A DNA stretch of 64,000 nucleotides, taken from assembly GCF_918797505.1 (NCBI RefSeq), contig NC_092797.1, positions 21,403,372 to 21,467,371 of the forward strand. The letters run 5' to 3'. The translations under genes were made by a program, and so were the position numbers. The number at the start of each line of letters is the position of its first letter. The stretch's first letter is position 1. This DNA comes from Bemisia tabaci. Lineage: Eukaryota > Arthropoda > Insecta > Hemiptera > Aleyrodidae. The notes beneath the pieces were generated by a model. That model made no database searches. It was given only the letters and a program-made list of their open reading frames with translations, and was not told where the DNA came from. Shown here piece by piece: positions 1 through 11,802 of the stretch.

Positions 1-205
1 TCTCTCATTTCCTGAGAGTATAGTAATTTCGAATTTTGTCGTCTCTTAGTGATACGAGAGACAGCACCCTCAATAAGTCAAGTTACGAAAGAAACCAAAC
101 ACGCAATTTGGCCTAGAACGGCGGGACTTGGAGAGAAATGACAACGAGGACTTGAGATGAAAAGGAGAAGCCCTCGACGCGGCGATCGGCATGTAACACA
201 TAATA

Positions 206-423
206 GCGCCTACAAGACTGCACGAATACTTCACGCATTGCATCAAACACAGTGCGGTCGTTGCGTTCATTGCGGTCAGCGTGAAACGGATAGCGCCTAC
301 AAGAGTACATGAATACTTCACGCATTGCGCCAAACACAGTGCGGTCAGCATGCAACGCATGGCGCCTACAAGACTGCGTGAATACCTCACGCATTGCGTC
401 CAACACAATGCGGTCTGCGCGGC
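206..423 (+). repeat. Three direct repeats (69-87 bp period)
   Basis: Units start at 206, 293 and 362 with GCGCCTACAAGA and contain TACTTCACGCATTGCG, then ACACAGTGCGGTC. The core resembles one arm of the palindrome at 33303-33378. Open frames across it are artefacts. Confidence 0.8.
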
Positions 424-824
424 GGGACGGCGGAAGTTAATATCATTAAACCACATTCATGTTCATTATTTCATAATGTTTTCGTCCATTTCTTATGAAT
501 GGTAGACCTTGTCCACACAGAGATAGGTTTACGAGACTTAACTTTCGCGCAAAGTTCCGTGAACTTTTGCTAGTAGTGTTAACAGGGCTTTCCCAAAAAA
601 TGTGTCCAACACGAGTAAATGCGTCTTATGCACCCCTCCCCCGCTGGCACGTTCATTTGATTGTTTTTATCGAGTTTCAAAACGAATGAGAAGGGAGGGG
701 CAAAATACAGGCGGCCCATGGGCGGCAACTAGGTGAATCCGGCCGTGTCGAAAGCAGCAGAGTATCCTCAACTATGTTTTTCATTTACAATGATTAATTA
801 AGGGATCGACAGATGGATGTTTTT
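424..824. other. No feature seen
   Basis: Unique sequence of mixed composition with short frames only. Confidence 0.4.
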
Positions 825-997
825 CAGCGGCGAAGCTTGAATGATCGATTATAGATATTTCCCCATTTGAAGCTATGGTGAAAGACCGATTACCGATTAT
901 TAAGGTGTTCGTTGCGAACACCCTGTTCATCGATCCTTTTTCATAGGTTCAAATCGCAGATCAATCGATATATCGCAAAGCACGTCACGCCCCACCG
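825..997. mobile_element. hAT-type MITE, family D copy (diverged)
   Basis: It runs from CAGCGGCGAAGC to GTCACGCCCCACCG, with the family's inner segments (CCCCATTTGAAGCTATGG, GGTGTTCGTTGCGAACACC and ATCAATCGATATATCGC). The tips are mutated and no clean duplication remains. Confidence 0.6.
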
Positions 998-1209
998 ATG
1001 TTTTTAATCCCTATGGTACGTGGAAAGGGAAAGGTACATTTCTTGAGTTTGGTCTTGCAAAAGCTCCATTCCCAAAAGTTGTATTGAAACTTATGGATAC
1101 CACAAGGAGCCTGATGGTTGGTCAAACGTCTATCCGAATGAAACATCAGCAACTTAAAAATGGACGGATGGACACCATACTATACTTACTCACAGAGACA
1201 AAATACATA

Positions 1210-2233
1210 GGTTGTCCCAAAAGTACTGCACGTTTTTTTTTTTTTGGACGAACGGTAGCAGATATCAAAATGCGGTTTGTGTAGTCTTAAAGACAGAGCA
1301 ATTACCGATAAAACAACACAAATCCGAGCTCTCTAAGTCAAAAAATGACCAAGTTACAGGGTTTTGAAAATGGCTTCCAGAGGGGACCCCTACGGAAATT
1401 TTAGCTTCTTTTCTGGAAAAAAAACAAAGATTTAAAGATTCAAGATCAATTGGTTTTATTAAATCAATTTTACACAATCTTACCAAGATTACTGGCATTT
1501 AATCCTCTTCACTTGACGACTGGACACTGGTTTCCTTCTCAAAATACCTTCCATCGCTTGCCACACAGCGCCGCAACCGTTCTTCCCACTTCTTCAAACA
1601 TGTTTTTTCGAATTCTTCTTGCCTGATGTTCTTCAAGAAAGTTTCAACAGCTCTTTTTATCTCGTTGATGGAGTTCAATTTCCTGCCTCTTAAGCCCTTT
1701 TTCAGCGTAGGGAATAACCAAAAATCGCAGGGTGCAAGGTCTGGGCTGATATCATGTTGCCAACTTCATTCGATCGCGATGATTTCTCTGTAGAATTTTT
1801 GATTAATCAAATCTTTGTTTTTTCCAGAAAAGAAGCTAAAAATCCTGGAGGGGTCACCTCTACAAGTCATTTTCAAAACACTGTAACTTGGTCATTTTTT
1901 GACTTAGAGAGCTTGGATTTGTCTTGTTTTATCGGTAATTGGCCGGTCTTTAAGACTACACAAACCGCATTTTGATATCTGCTACCGTTCGTCTAAAAAA
2001 AAAAACAATCAACTCTTTGTTTTTTTCCCGGAAAAGAAGCTAAAATTTCCGTAGGGGTCCCCTCTGGAAGCCATTTTCAAAACCCTGTAACTTGGTCATT
2101 TTTTGACTTAGAGAGCTCGGATTTGTGTTGTTTTATCGGTAATTGCTCTGTCTTTAAGACTACACAAACCGCATTTTGATATCTGCTACCGTTCGTCCAA
2201 AAAAAAAAAACGTGCAGTACTTTTGGGACAACC
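1210..2233 (-). mobile_element. Rearranged mariner-type element with inverted termini
   Basis: Termini GGTTGTCCCAAAAGTACTGC and its reverse complement are flanked by TA on both sides, as expected for Tc1/mariner. Inside are a left arm (about 1262-1440), a transposase C-terminal fragment (1499-1749, - strand), and two successive copies of the right arm (about 1805-1998 and 2008-2210), both the reverse complement of the left arm. It cannot encode a full transposase. Confidence 0.82.
1499..1749 (-). pseudogene. Tc1/mariner transposase, C-terminal fragment
   Basis: Read on the - strand, about 82 codons run from HDISPDLAPCDFWLFP through LKKGLRGRKL, then EIKRAVETFLKNI, KKWEERLRRCVAS and FEKETSVQSSSEED to a TAA at 1499-1501. 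SPDLAPCD contains the last catalytic Asp of the mariner DDxD triad, and the following helices match the mariner C-terminus. The first two catalytic Asp residues and the DNA-binding domain are missing. The frame has no start codon and joins repeated terminal sequence upstream, so this is a relic of an internal rearrangement. Confidence 0.85.
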
Positions 2234-2235
2234 TA

Positions 2236-3423
2236 TGTAACATGAACGAATGGTTAGTATTGAATGCGGAACACAGAATAACCTATGAGCCTTCGGTAAT
2301 TGGTTGATTCTGGAGTTTCCCGTTGATTTCTCTGCTGAATTCACCGCAGACTGCACCAAAATCAACACAAAATTTGGGTTGATTTGTGATTTGCTTCCTA
2401 CATATATCGAAAGAGTAACTTAAGAACACAGATATGTCTCTCAGTGTAGGTGGAAAACTAATGTTTACTTGCTGTATATCTGTTCTCCCGAGACTTTATT
2501 TTTGTGTATGCATTGGCGCTAAATGATGCACAAACTTAGAGATGACCTGAAATAAAAATGAAAATTAAAGTCTTGGTTTGCGATCGTAATTCGGAAGAGC
2601 TCTGAGTATGAACTAGACAAGGGAAATTAGCAAGAGCGGTCATGCAGTCACTCGTCACTCATTGAATCGCTTGCTTGCATCGATTTTTGAGTCCAAGTTG
2701 TACGGATTCTACATTATTCACGATACCTCAGCTTGGAGGGAAGTGCTCGAGAGGGGAACGGGGAGGGGGGAGGGCGAGAGCAGTGACTGGACTGGTGAAT
2801 CAGTCGCTCAGTGCTTTCGATAGGCTCCCAACGGAGAAAAATTGCAAATCGGAGTCAGAATTAAAGCCGGGCACCCGTATGGTAAATTGATGAGAAATTG
2901 GAATTCTAAAAGTATAGAAATCGTCTCTCTGTAGAGCTAGCATACGTTAAACAGAGTTGCCACAATCAAGACAAACCAGGAAATATCAAAGAATTTTCAA
3001 AAGTCGAGGAAACCTGGAAAAGTCAGGGAAAAATTGTGTGGTCGCCTGTATTTGTTTTCCAGAATGGGTTGGAGGTTTTCAACAGCAAATTTTGTTTGAG
3101 AACTCCTTTAAATCATGTTTGTTTAACCTTCTACAGCCTGATTGTTGAAATTTTGTTTTTGTCTATTGGACTGGACACGACAAGACTGAGATGTAATGGA
3201 GGTATGTGATTGGTCGGTTTCGTCGCGGTCGCCAATCTCACTTTTTCGTGCTTTTCTCGGGCTGATAAATCGACAAACTATAGGCATCCCTTCTGCTTCT
3301 ACCGGTTTTATTACTTACTACTTTAATTAAGATGCGATGTTATTCAAGAAGCATTATACGAAGGAATCACCAGCTTTCCACACTTTACCGATTTTGTACC
3401 TCTGTGCGGGAGTGCGGTATGAG
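2236..3423. other. No gene seen
   Basis: AT-rich DNA with one purine-rich patch (about 2745-2785, GGGGAGGGGGGAGGGCGAG). No repeat ends recognised. Confidence 0.4.
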
Positions 3424-3715
3424 GTCAGCCCCCTGCCCTCCCCGCTCCGACTAGTATTGCACTGCAATCTCCGTGCACTTTTCCTTCACCCTCGCCTCGC
3501 TCGGAGCCGCCAGGAAAGTTTACCATGCCCTTTCTCCCGCCCCCGGCCCTCCCCCTCGTCGGCGTACCCCATCGCCTGTCACCTACCCTTTTTCCATCGG
3601 CCTGTCTAGTGTCAATATCGATCACCCGCCTCGCTGCCGGCTGCAATCCTACATCCCCGCGCCCCCTCCCCCCTCTCGGGCAACCTAACCTATTTACCAT
3701 TACGTTTACGAGGTT
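3424..3715. other. GC- and pyrimidine-rich stretch, no gene supported
   Basis: Strong C/T bias on the + strand opens frames on both strands at once. No domain or splice pattern is visible. It could be a distant leader or CpG-rich regulatory DNA. Confidence 0.3.
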
Positions 3716-3770
3716 TCAAGATCGACTTACGCAGGCTAATCCCCGAGGGGGTTCCAAGTTCCGAGCCTGC

Positions 3771-4180
3771 CTTCCCCGGAAACGCAACCCGCTCTTCTTC
3801 GCTCGGCGCGAGACTCACGGTTTTGCGATCCGTCGAATGCGAAGGGCAGATGCGCGTATTTCAGACAAAACAATGTAACTGCACTTGAACGTTGCCAAAT
3901 TTCCACTCGCAAATTGTATATTCTACGCGGAGACTGTTGACTTTTCCTGACTGGAAAAATTCCTGATTTTTCTTTGTCTTCCCCGGAAACGCAACCCGCT
4001 CTTGTTCGCTCGGCACGAGACTCACGGTTTTGCGATCCGTCAAATGCGACGGCAGATGCGCGTATTTCAGACGAAAGAACGTAATTGCACCTGCATGTTG
4101 CCAAATTTCCACTCGCGGATTGTACATTCTACGCGGAGACCGTTAGGTTTTCCTGGCTGGAAAAATTAATAGTTTTTCTT
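3771..4180. repeat. 207-bp tandem duplication overlapping a family C MITE
   Basis: CTTCCCCGGAAACGCAACCC starts units at 3771 and 3978. Each unit contains flanking DNA plus the first part of a family C element (GTTGCCAAATTTCCACTCGC). The second unit continues to the family C right end near 4316. About 90% identical by eye. Confidence 0.85.
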
Positions 4181-4316
4181 TTCTCTGCGCGCCTAAATTA
4201 GCAACATATTGGACAGAAGTTGCTTGGCAATGTCCTTGTAAAGAAAGAGAATGGTTTGTGTCAATTTTGCAACTTTGGAATGAAGTTGCGTTTTTCTGTC
4301 TGGGAAACGACGATTC
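4066..4316. mobile_element. MITE family C copy at the edge of the tandem duplication
   Basis: Left CAGACGAAAGAACGTAATTG and right GGAATGAAGTTGCG, then GGGAAACGACGATT, match family C ends. Confidence 0.6.
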
Positions 4317-4348
4317 ATGCACATCGTATGGGTGTTGAACTTAGGACA

Positions 4349-4497
4349 ATTGGACTACATTTTGCAATTTGGAACTATAAATTCTAGCCAGGTTTAAAAA
4401 CAACGTATGTGCCATCAGTTTCCCTATGCATATAAGTGTTTTTCCAGAAGAGCCAGAATGTATAGTTCCTAATTGCAAAATACAGTCCAATTATGTC
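4349..4497. repeat. Foldback repeat (GACTACATTTTGCAATTTGG)
   Basis: GACTACATTTTGCAATTTGG, then AACTATA at left, is mirrored by TATAGTTCCTAATTGCAAAA, then TACAGTCCAATT at right. Confidence 0.7.
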
Positions 4498-7181
4498 TCT
4501 CAATTACTTTCATCGTTGAAAATTGTTCGTACCTAACACACGGAGAAATTGAGGAACGCAGCATGATTATCAAAATATCTTACGGGAGAAAACTTCGATA
4601 AAATTTTAGAATGAAAAATCCAGGAAATTAACCGGGTGGCTTTTCTGAATATTAATGTAGAATTGTCACCCGCAGGACCTTTAAGTGGAAAATTCATCGG
4701 TTGATACCTTTCCATGAAAATGCGTCCAATTATGACTAAAAGCCATAAATATTGAGATATCTGCATGAAATCGTGCGCGGACGACCGAAAATCGACTTGC
4801 TCGTGTCGTCATTATTTAACGAGCCATCCCCACTCGGGTTTTACTTGCAGCAGACAAGAGCCGTTTCGCCGACGTAACTACTGTTTTAGTGGCTCATTAA
4901 ATTGATGCTTCTCCGTGCATTTATTGCAAATAGAGGACTGGAGGGTAGAAAACTCGCGTTCAATTCTAGCTCTTTTAGAGGTGATTCAACTACTTCATGT
5001 ATTGTATGCTTACGGTCACATTACTAGCCCCCAAAAAAAAACACTAAAGCTTAACCAGTAGGTAAATATACCTAACCGATATTATTTTAGGGAAGTAACT
5101 TCTGGGTCAAATATTTACGCAAGTGTACGCAACAGGACATTACACTGTATGTTTTCCAGAGCAAAAATACCGCTCGCGAAAATAATAAACCCTACCACTT
5201 CACCGGTGCATTAATTGCTCGATTTAAACTTTGCATGAACGAACGTGGCTATAGTCACTAAAAATACTACTACAGTACTATGAATTATAATTTACATGGT
5301 ACTTTAAAAGCCGAAGACTTGCTCCCCGGTTGACGAATGGCCGATTTTGTGCCAGAAATCGAAGAAATCGAAACGAGGATATAGGAATGTGAGAGTGGGC
5401 TTGAAATACAAAAACGTTACCTTTCTTTTTTGTTAATTAAAGAACTTCGTTTCTACGAAAAATAAGATGTTCCAAATTGTTTTTCCTGTCTCGATGAGAT
5501 TCTGACTCTGAGGTCATTACAAGAATTCAATCGGGGCAACAGGAATTTCGTTTGTCTCAAAAAGAAATCCAATGATGAAATTATCAATCGGAAAATTTTT
5601 CTCTGTGTATCAGTCCTTGGCTCTTGACTTGTCAATCCAAGGAATCAATACTCTATGCACTGTCAATAATATGTTCGCAGATTATGTGAAACCAGTGTAT
5701 AAATTTTAAGGATCTCTAGTCTTGCGCCCATCGGTCAGTTCGATTTTTTATATTTTCCAGTTTTCTCGCCACTCAGTCCTCCATAATCGGATCTCCTGAT
5801 TAGCTTGAGGTCGTAAAAGGCGGCTTTTTCTAAAATTATCGTCTCGGATCTTTGATCCAGCGCAGCGGCCGAGGAAACGAAGAAGCGTAGTTCTAGTTGT
5901 TTGATTTACGAGAAAATTAAAATCCGTCGTCTGGTTTTCTCGCATAGCTCAGTTATGCGAGTAAAGCTGCAGCACTTTACTATTCCCCTATCATCCGATC
6001 GTACACGTTGCCAAGTAACCTTATCGTTAGCGCTGTTTCATTTACGACTGGAACATTCTGCAATCCAAATCCCTCGCTGTCCTAGTTCCAAGGGATTACT
6101 GGACTGATATCGGTTATCCCTTCATAGATCAATACCACATTATACTAATGCGTTTGTGCCCAAAGCTCAACTTCCAGGGTCGTATAAATCACGTACGCTG
6201 TCTAAACTTTCCCTTAGCTAAGAGATGATCCTATCGTTTCCTTTCTAGTTAGAGATGGCCCAAATAATTTTTTTCGAACGTGAAGTATTCTCTAAAATAT
6301 TGTGTCATGAGACGGCTATAGTTGGCAATCTCTGACCTCATTTTATCATTGTCCATTATTATTACCCATTTAATCATTGCTAACAATTGTGTATGTTACA
6401 ATGTTCCCTTTTTGTAATTTCGTACATCTTGAACACAGAATTTTTCCGGCTATAGTAACCTGTGGTTTTGGTACAAGAAACTGAACTTTACCTCGGCTTA
6501 CCAAAATTTGGTTCTTGTGGCCGAAAACTTCGGTTATATCTGAACGAAAAAAGGTTTTTGTTTAACATGAAGCGAATTCATTTTCTAGCTGTACTAGTTT
6601 TGCATTTGTTAAGCTACTACTATTTTGACGGGCTCCCGTTTTATTTGATCCAGCAATGAGAACCAATTTTGCCGGATCGCGATCAGTTTCGTCCGAAAAA
6701 GAAGTTTTATAACTAACACAAACGTATATTTTACATGAGAATTGGATGTATTTCTGTTAAACGGAAATAAGCGGCAAATTGAGTTCCTTTCGAGGATTTT
6801 AGAATCCCTCCCTTTCTCCCACGATGAATCTTAGTTCCGTTTGATAGAAATACGTCCAATTGGTAAAGTATTTTTTTTTTATAACGTGGCACCGCTGTGA
6901 GTAAGTATCGAGGGTTTTTGCGTTAGGCTCAAGATCGGTCGGTGATTCAGGATAGGCCAGGTCGGGACCTGGATGTTTTCATCTGTGAAATTATGGTGCG
7001 TCGAATTCTGGATACTTCCAAGTTAGCTGCGTAGATTCTTGGAGCAGGTATATCTTCAGCCTGAGGCTTGTCGGATGAGATCTGTGAAATGAGGTGTGCC
7101 GCTGTCCCCTATAAGTAACTCATCACCGGGCTTATTTTTTAAGCTCTTAAGTATCGAATGACGACGCACTGCATCAGAGAG
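4498..7181. other. AT-rich intergenic DNA; one foldback only
   Basis: Apart from 6738-6863 I see no coding or mobile-element signal. Frames are short and lack motifs. Confidence 0.4.
6738..6863. repeat. Short foldback repeat
   Basis: AATTGGATGTATTTCTGTTA is mirrored by ATAGAAATACGTCCAATT, with TTCC/GGAA inner matches. Confidence 0.6.
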
Positions 7182-7344
7182 CAGGGCCGGATCCAGCAAT
7201 TTGGCAACACCGGATTTTCTCTATTTAAACCTATGCTAAACAATCGATTCTTATCGGAGCACCTGACCCATCCAAGGATCGATATATTTCCATAGGTTTA
7301 AACGGAGGAAAGACAATGTTGCCAGTTTGCTGGCTCCGCCAATG
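7182..7344. mobile_element. hAT-like MITE, family E copy
   Basis: CAGGGCCGGATCCAGCAATT at left pairs with TTTGCTGGCTCCGCCAATG at right. It shares the inner TTTAAACCTATG and ATCGATTCTT segments with family D, so D and E are related. Flanks TCAGAGAG and TTAGCGAT match at 5 of 8 positions. Confidence 0.7.
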
Positions 7345-8537
7345 TTAGCGATTCGACCACAGCAAGCTCCGTGCGTGCTATGATGCACCACCAAGTCAAG
7401 GTTTGTTTTCATTCTCAAATTTTCTTTATTTCTTGATACATGTAGTTGTGGTCAAAATTTCAATAAACGTTAGAATAAAGAAAATGAAATACATTTTCCT
7501 TATGTTCTTTGAGAAGAAAACCAACGAAGAATTTTGAAAGTAAATTTGCAATTAAGAAAACTATCAACCCTCTATGGCGTAGCGTTACGAATTCATAACA
7601 ACGTATTTTGGGGGGTTTTTAAAAATTGAACCTTGCCCCTCTGGCACGATTTTGCATATTTTCGTCATTTTTTCTCTGTTTTTGAAAAATCGGTTCCCTT
7701 CAATTTAAAATTTTGGAAAAAAATTTGGTACTCTACTTTTTTCATGCAAGCTACAAAATAGATTAGGGTCCCCTGTACTCTGAGATCTGAGATCCAAAAT
7801 TAATTCATGACATTGAAGGTTCAGTGAAACTTTGCAACATCGCTGCACCAGAAAGCTCCTCATGCTCTGATCCTCCGATAAAGTAACGTCCTAAATTCCG
7901 AATAAAATGTCAGAATTAAAATCCCAACTCCCAGACACGTGAAAGAGAGCACGGTGATAAAGCTTAAAGAGAGAAAAATTAAAGAGAGCCTCGGATGGCT
8001 GCAAATCGATCCGGGCTCAGGGCGAGGCTCGTCGAAGGGCCCTGCAGAGCGGGAGGGGCGGACGCGGCGGTGCGGGGGGGGCGGTGAAAGGAGGGGAAAG
8101 TGTAGTGCAGTGTGCACGACCTGGCATTCACCCATATACCGGGACCCCGGCCCGGCACAGCACAGCGGCGGGCGTCGGCAGGGAGGGGCGCAGGGTGTCA
8201 GGGCGGAGGGGGGCGCTGAGCCTGGATTGCCCTTGTCACTTGCTCCACATCCTTCTGCACTTGTGGCAACCGGCAAGTTCGGTCGGCCCTCAAAGCCTTG
8301 CACTCGAAAATGTACCGCCTCTAGAGTTACACGTATTATCGCGCTGCAATGAACATGATCGTCGGTGCAGGAAGTGCAGCTCTCGCTTCCTTTTCGCTCG
8401 GAAATCATGGAACCATATGGATTCAGTGCAACAGAAAAGAGCCAAGTTTTTTTGGCTTAGTTGCCTGGAGTGGACACTAAGCGGTTGGTTCCTCTCTCTA
8501 AATTGACTGCATCGATTATTGGAAATCTATGATGAAC
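7345..8537. other. Intergenic DNA with a GC-rich purine patch
   Basis: Bases 8030-8230 are G-rich and open frames of up to 182 codons on opposite strands (7860-8408 against 7939-8352), which argues for composition, not coding. Confidence 0.35.
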
Positions 8538-8704
8538 CAGTGGAGTGGCGTGATTTGCGATGTATCGATCGATCTGCCACATAAACGTATGGAAAATGAT
8601 CGATAAAAACTGTGCTCGCAAGGAACACATTAATAATCGGTCCTTTACCTACTGTAGCTTCAAATGGGATAATATTGATAGTCGATTATCACGCCTCGCC
8701 ACTG
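8538..8704. mobile_element. hAT-type MITE, family D copy
   Basis: It runs from CAGTGGAGTGGCGTG to CACGCCTCGCCACTG, with TATCGATCGATCTGCC and TAGCTTCAAATGGG inside. Flanks GATGAAC and GATAGGAC are only roughly alike. Confidence 0.7.
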
Positions 8705-8714
8705 GATAGGACCA

Positions 8715-9010
8715 ACCGTGCACTTGGTTCCTCTCTTTGAGTTGATTTCAGCAACAAGAAATCTGGGAGGGAATTTGTGCTTCTGATTCGACCACACCAA
8801 CATCAAATCTGAGAGGTAAGGAGCTAATTGTGTACTTGGTTTCTTCCTCTGAATTGGTTTCGCTCAACTAACAGGAGCTCTGTGAGGGAACCAATCGTAC
8901 GCTTGGTTCCACTCTTTGAAATGATTTCACCAACATGAAATCCGAGAGGGAACCGATTGTAGAGAAGGAACTATTTGTGAAAATGGTTCTTTTCTCCGGA
9001 TTGATTTGGC
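8715..9010 (+). repeat. Degenerate direct repeats around CTTGGTTCC
   Basis: GCACTTGGTTCCTCTCTTTG recurs in variant form near 8837 and 8900, with partner AATCYGAGAGGGAA. Spacing is irregular (about 63-115 bp). Confidence 0.5.
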
Positions 9011-9666
9011 TTTTTGCATCCAGGAGATAGAGACCAAGTAATTAAATGTTACAGAAAAATAAGAATTTTCGCAGCCAACTTTACTTTCTTGATCAAACAC
9101 AAACAAACGAAACTCTTGCAGCTCATTCAAATTACAATTTTGACTGGAAAACTTTTCCGTATGAGGAATAAAGCAGACATTCACCCACAAACAGACCTCA
9201 GAATTTGTCTGTTTCATTATTTTGTCTCCATCTCTCCATCCATCTCACTTACTTTGAATTTTTTCATCTTAATGGGGGTTTTTTGGGGGAGGGTAGGGGT
9301 GGAGGGGTCCAGTTAGTTTTGATTTAGACAAGCTGTCAATATGGCACCTTAAATTTATCACGAAATTTTCCCGCTTCTCCGTGATACCTTTTTTATATTC
9401 AAGGCAAATAGGTCATTGGAGCCTGTGCCTGTTCGCACAATTCCAAGAAACTTAATGAAAGCAATCCGAATTATGAAGAGGCAGGTCAGGGTGTCAACTT
9501 GACGACGAAGCTGATATTTTTTTCCGAGGCCTTGAATGTCTGCTACCTTATCAAAGGAACGCGTGATAGCAAATATTATTCGTTCACGTATCTCGTGCTT
9601 CGAGTAGAAATTCATCCAATTTTGCTGGGATTAGCACACAAGTGAAAGCCAGTAATGTTGTAGCGT

Positions 9667-9905
9667 CGGCGTTTTATTTGCTCAGAGACATGAGCCACGA
9701 TGCTGAGTGTTTTTTATTTGCGGAAATCGCAGGTGTATGAAACCGCCGTAGAGTACTTTTCTGTTCTAGAAAATAAAGGGAACGGTGGTCAGCGTTTATT
9801 TGCTTACGAGACCTGAAACACGTTTGACAGTACCGAGTGTTTTTCACTTTGGTTGGTGCAGGTGCAGGTGTTTGAAACTGCTGAGATGCTCTTTTTTTCT
9901 CCACA
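9667..9905 (+). repeat. Diverged tandem duplication, period about 129 bp
   Basis: GCGTTTTATTTGCTCAGAGA, then GAGTGTTTTT and GCAGGTGTATGAAACCGC, returns as GCGTTTATTTGCTTACGAGA, then GAGTGTTTTT and GCAGGTGTTTGAAACTGC. Confidence 0.65.
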
Positions 9906-10489
9906 AATTACGTACGCATCAAGTCGAGAAGAGAATTTTTTTTACTAATATTCACATTGTTCTTGTCATAAATTTGCCGGTCGCTGTTAAAATTTAACTT
10001 TTTTTAAAATTCTAGATGTTACAAAAGATGTATTCTAGATGAAGTTACGAAAAATTAGGAAGTGTTATAATTATATCTCTTCACGACCTTATCCAGGGAA
10101 ATGACAAGTGTTGTAATTATGTTGCACGAGATATCTCTCTCGCGGATGCAGTTTCTTGCTCAAGGCTGTCGGAAAACTACTGAAAATTTTTGAAAATTGT
10201 CAAGAACTTTTATTTTTTACCCTCGCCAGCAACTCTTATCAGTTGCAACGATGTTTCCTGCTAATAATAGACGCCTTGGATGAAAATACGACGATAAAGG
10301 TTCGCTCATCGACAGTTTCAAAAGCTATAGCTCTGAAAATCATTACAAACTTTTAACAATCTATTTACGAAGCACCGTTTAAAAACTTGCACGGTTCAAG
10401 CATCCAAAAATAATTGGGTCAAATTATTTACTCGCAAGTTTATCCTAATACTTCTCGGAATAATAACAAATTAGTTCCGTAAAAGTTAT
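9906..10489. other. No feature seen
   Basis: AT-rich unique sequence before the hAT MITE duplication at 10490. Confidence 0.4.
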
Positions 10490-10497
10490 ACGTGAAG

Positions 10498-10658
10498 CAG
10501 TGGCGTGGCGTGCCTCGTGATATATCGATTGATCGGCCATTTAAACCTATCGAAAAGGATCGATAAGGGTGTTCGCAATAAACACCTGAATAAACGATTT
10601 TTTACCGTAGCTTCAAATGGGGAAATATCGATAACCGATCATTCATGTTTCGCCACTG
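10498..10658. mobile_element. hAT-type MITE, family D copy with exact 8-bp target duplication
   Basis: It runs from CAGTGGCGTGGCGTGC to CATGTTTCGCCACTG. ACGTGAAG lies immediately outside both ends (10490-10497 and 10659-10666). Eight bp plus CAGTGGCG-type ends place the family in hAT. Confidence 0.88.
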
Positions 10659-10807
10659 ACGTGAAGTAACAGATGGACTCCTTAGTTTGCATCCGCCGCT
10701 GTTGTTCCAGGAACTTAAGAAAACTTTCATCTATTGCGTCATTGGCAGACTCTCCATTCAATTTGCTGCCTCTCTCGAGTGCACTCGGTTGCAGTAGCAG
10801 TATTCTT

Positions 10808-11269
10808 TCGCGTCTAGGAAGAACAGTATTTGTTCTCTCGAACGCTGCCAAATGTTCGTCCATGAAATATATACTTTACTTCATAGAGAAAAATATTTTC
10901 ATTGTTCTGAGGAATTAAGGGTGAAATTCTCGGACAAATTCAAAGGAAAATATTTACAAGTTGGCCGACCAATTCTTATTTTGTCAGAAGAAGTATGGCA
11001 ACGTCCAAACTTTCATCAGACTCTCAGTGGAACGAGTCAATGGGAGAGGCTGGACCAAATTTGGAAACTTTGAAAGCTTGAAAAGCACGGTACAAGGAAG
11101 TTAAAAACTTTTACCATTGGTTGTTTGTGAAATTTCATTTCAGAAACACCCCCTGAAATTCAAATTGTGACGAAATAAACAACGAAATTGTGAAATTTAA
11201 GCAAAGATTTTATGTCCGACCTCTTCTAAAAGCTCATTCTACTGTGCGACGTTTCTCCATAGCACGGCA
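10808..11269. mobile_element. Old MITE family B copy split by a family G MITE
   Basis: The left part (TCTAGGAAGAAC, then AACGCTGCCAAAT) and right part (TATGGCAACGTCC, then CATAGCACGGCA) match family B. Excising 11032-11247 plus a 3-bp duplication restores a roughly 243-bp element. Confidence 0.72.
11032..11247. mobile_element. MITE family G, nested in a family B MITE
   Basis: It runs from CTCAGTGGAACGAGTC to TCTACTGTGC, with GAC directly outside both ends (11029-11031 and 11248-11250). The inner GTCCGACCTCT segment is shared with the 18545 copy. Confidence 0.75.
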
Positions 11270-11316
11270 GTATACCGAATATTTTGGATCTCAGCTTAGG
11301 AGCTCGTTGATCAAAC

Positions 11317-11479
11317 CAAAGGCGGATCCAGCAATTTGGCAACACCGGATTTCCCCCATTTAAACCCGTGCTAAAGAATCGATTCTTGTCGGAGCATCTG
11401 GCCCCTCCAAGAATCGATACATTTCCATAGGTTTAAATGGAGAAAAGACAATGATGCCAGTTTGCTGGATCCGCCAATG
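11317..11479. mobile_element. hAT-like MITE, family E copy
   Basis: It runs from CAAAGGCGGATCCAGCAATT to TTGCTGGATCCGCCAATG and is about 90% like the 7182 copy by eye. TTGATCA occurs just outside each end (two bases away on the left), suggesting an 8-bp duplication. Confidence 0.75.
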
Positions 11480-11802
11480 TTGATCAGCGAAATCCGGGAC
11501 CAGTTCATTCATGAAAGGGCGAAGTAGCAGGGATCGAAAGAAGCCTAGATATTCGGGACTTGTTGTTGTTATGTGTCGAGGGAGTCTGTATTCGGCTATA
11601 ACTCGTAAATAATGATATGAGGTCACTGTGTCACCCGCCTTCCGCTCGCCCTTCGGTCACCCCCTCCTCCTCCTCCCACCCATCATTGCCTTTTTGGCGC
11701 CGCATCCTGCTCAGTGCTCATCCAGCAGGGAGCTCGCGAATCGTGAACATCAGCGAAAATATTTCAACGACATACTTAATATTTAGGAACGGTCAAGTTG
11801 CG

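Noticed and set aside
206..423. Possible CRISPR array (three spaced repeats)
   Set aside because: Only three diverged units, no uniform short repeat or unique spacers, and the DNA is from an insect nucleus.
948..960. GGTTCAAATCGC resembling a tRNA B box
   Set aside because: It lies in the interior of a family D MITE and recurs with it. No A box or cloverleaf was found.
7860..8408. 182-codon - strand frame
   Set aside because: It overlaps 137- and 140-codon + strand frames in a G-rich patch, with no domain or splice signals.
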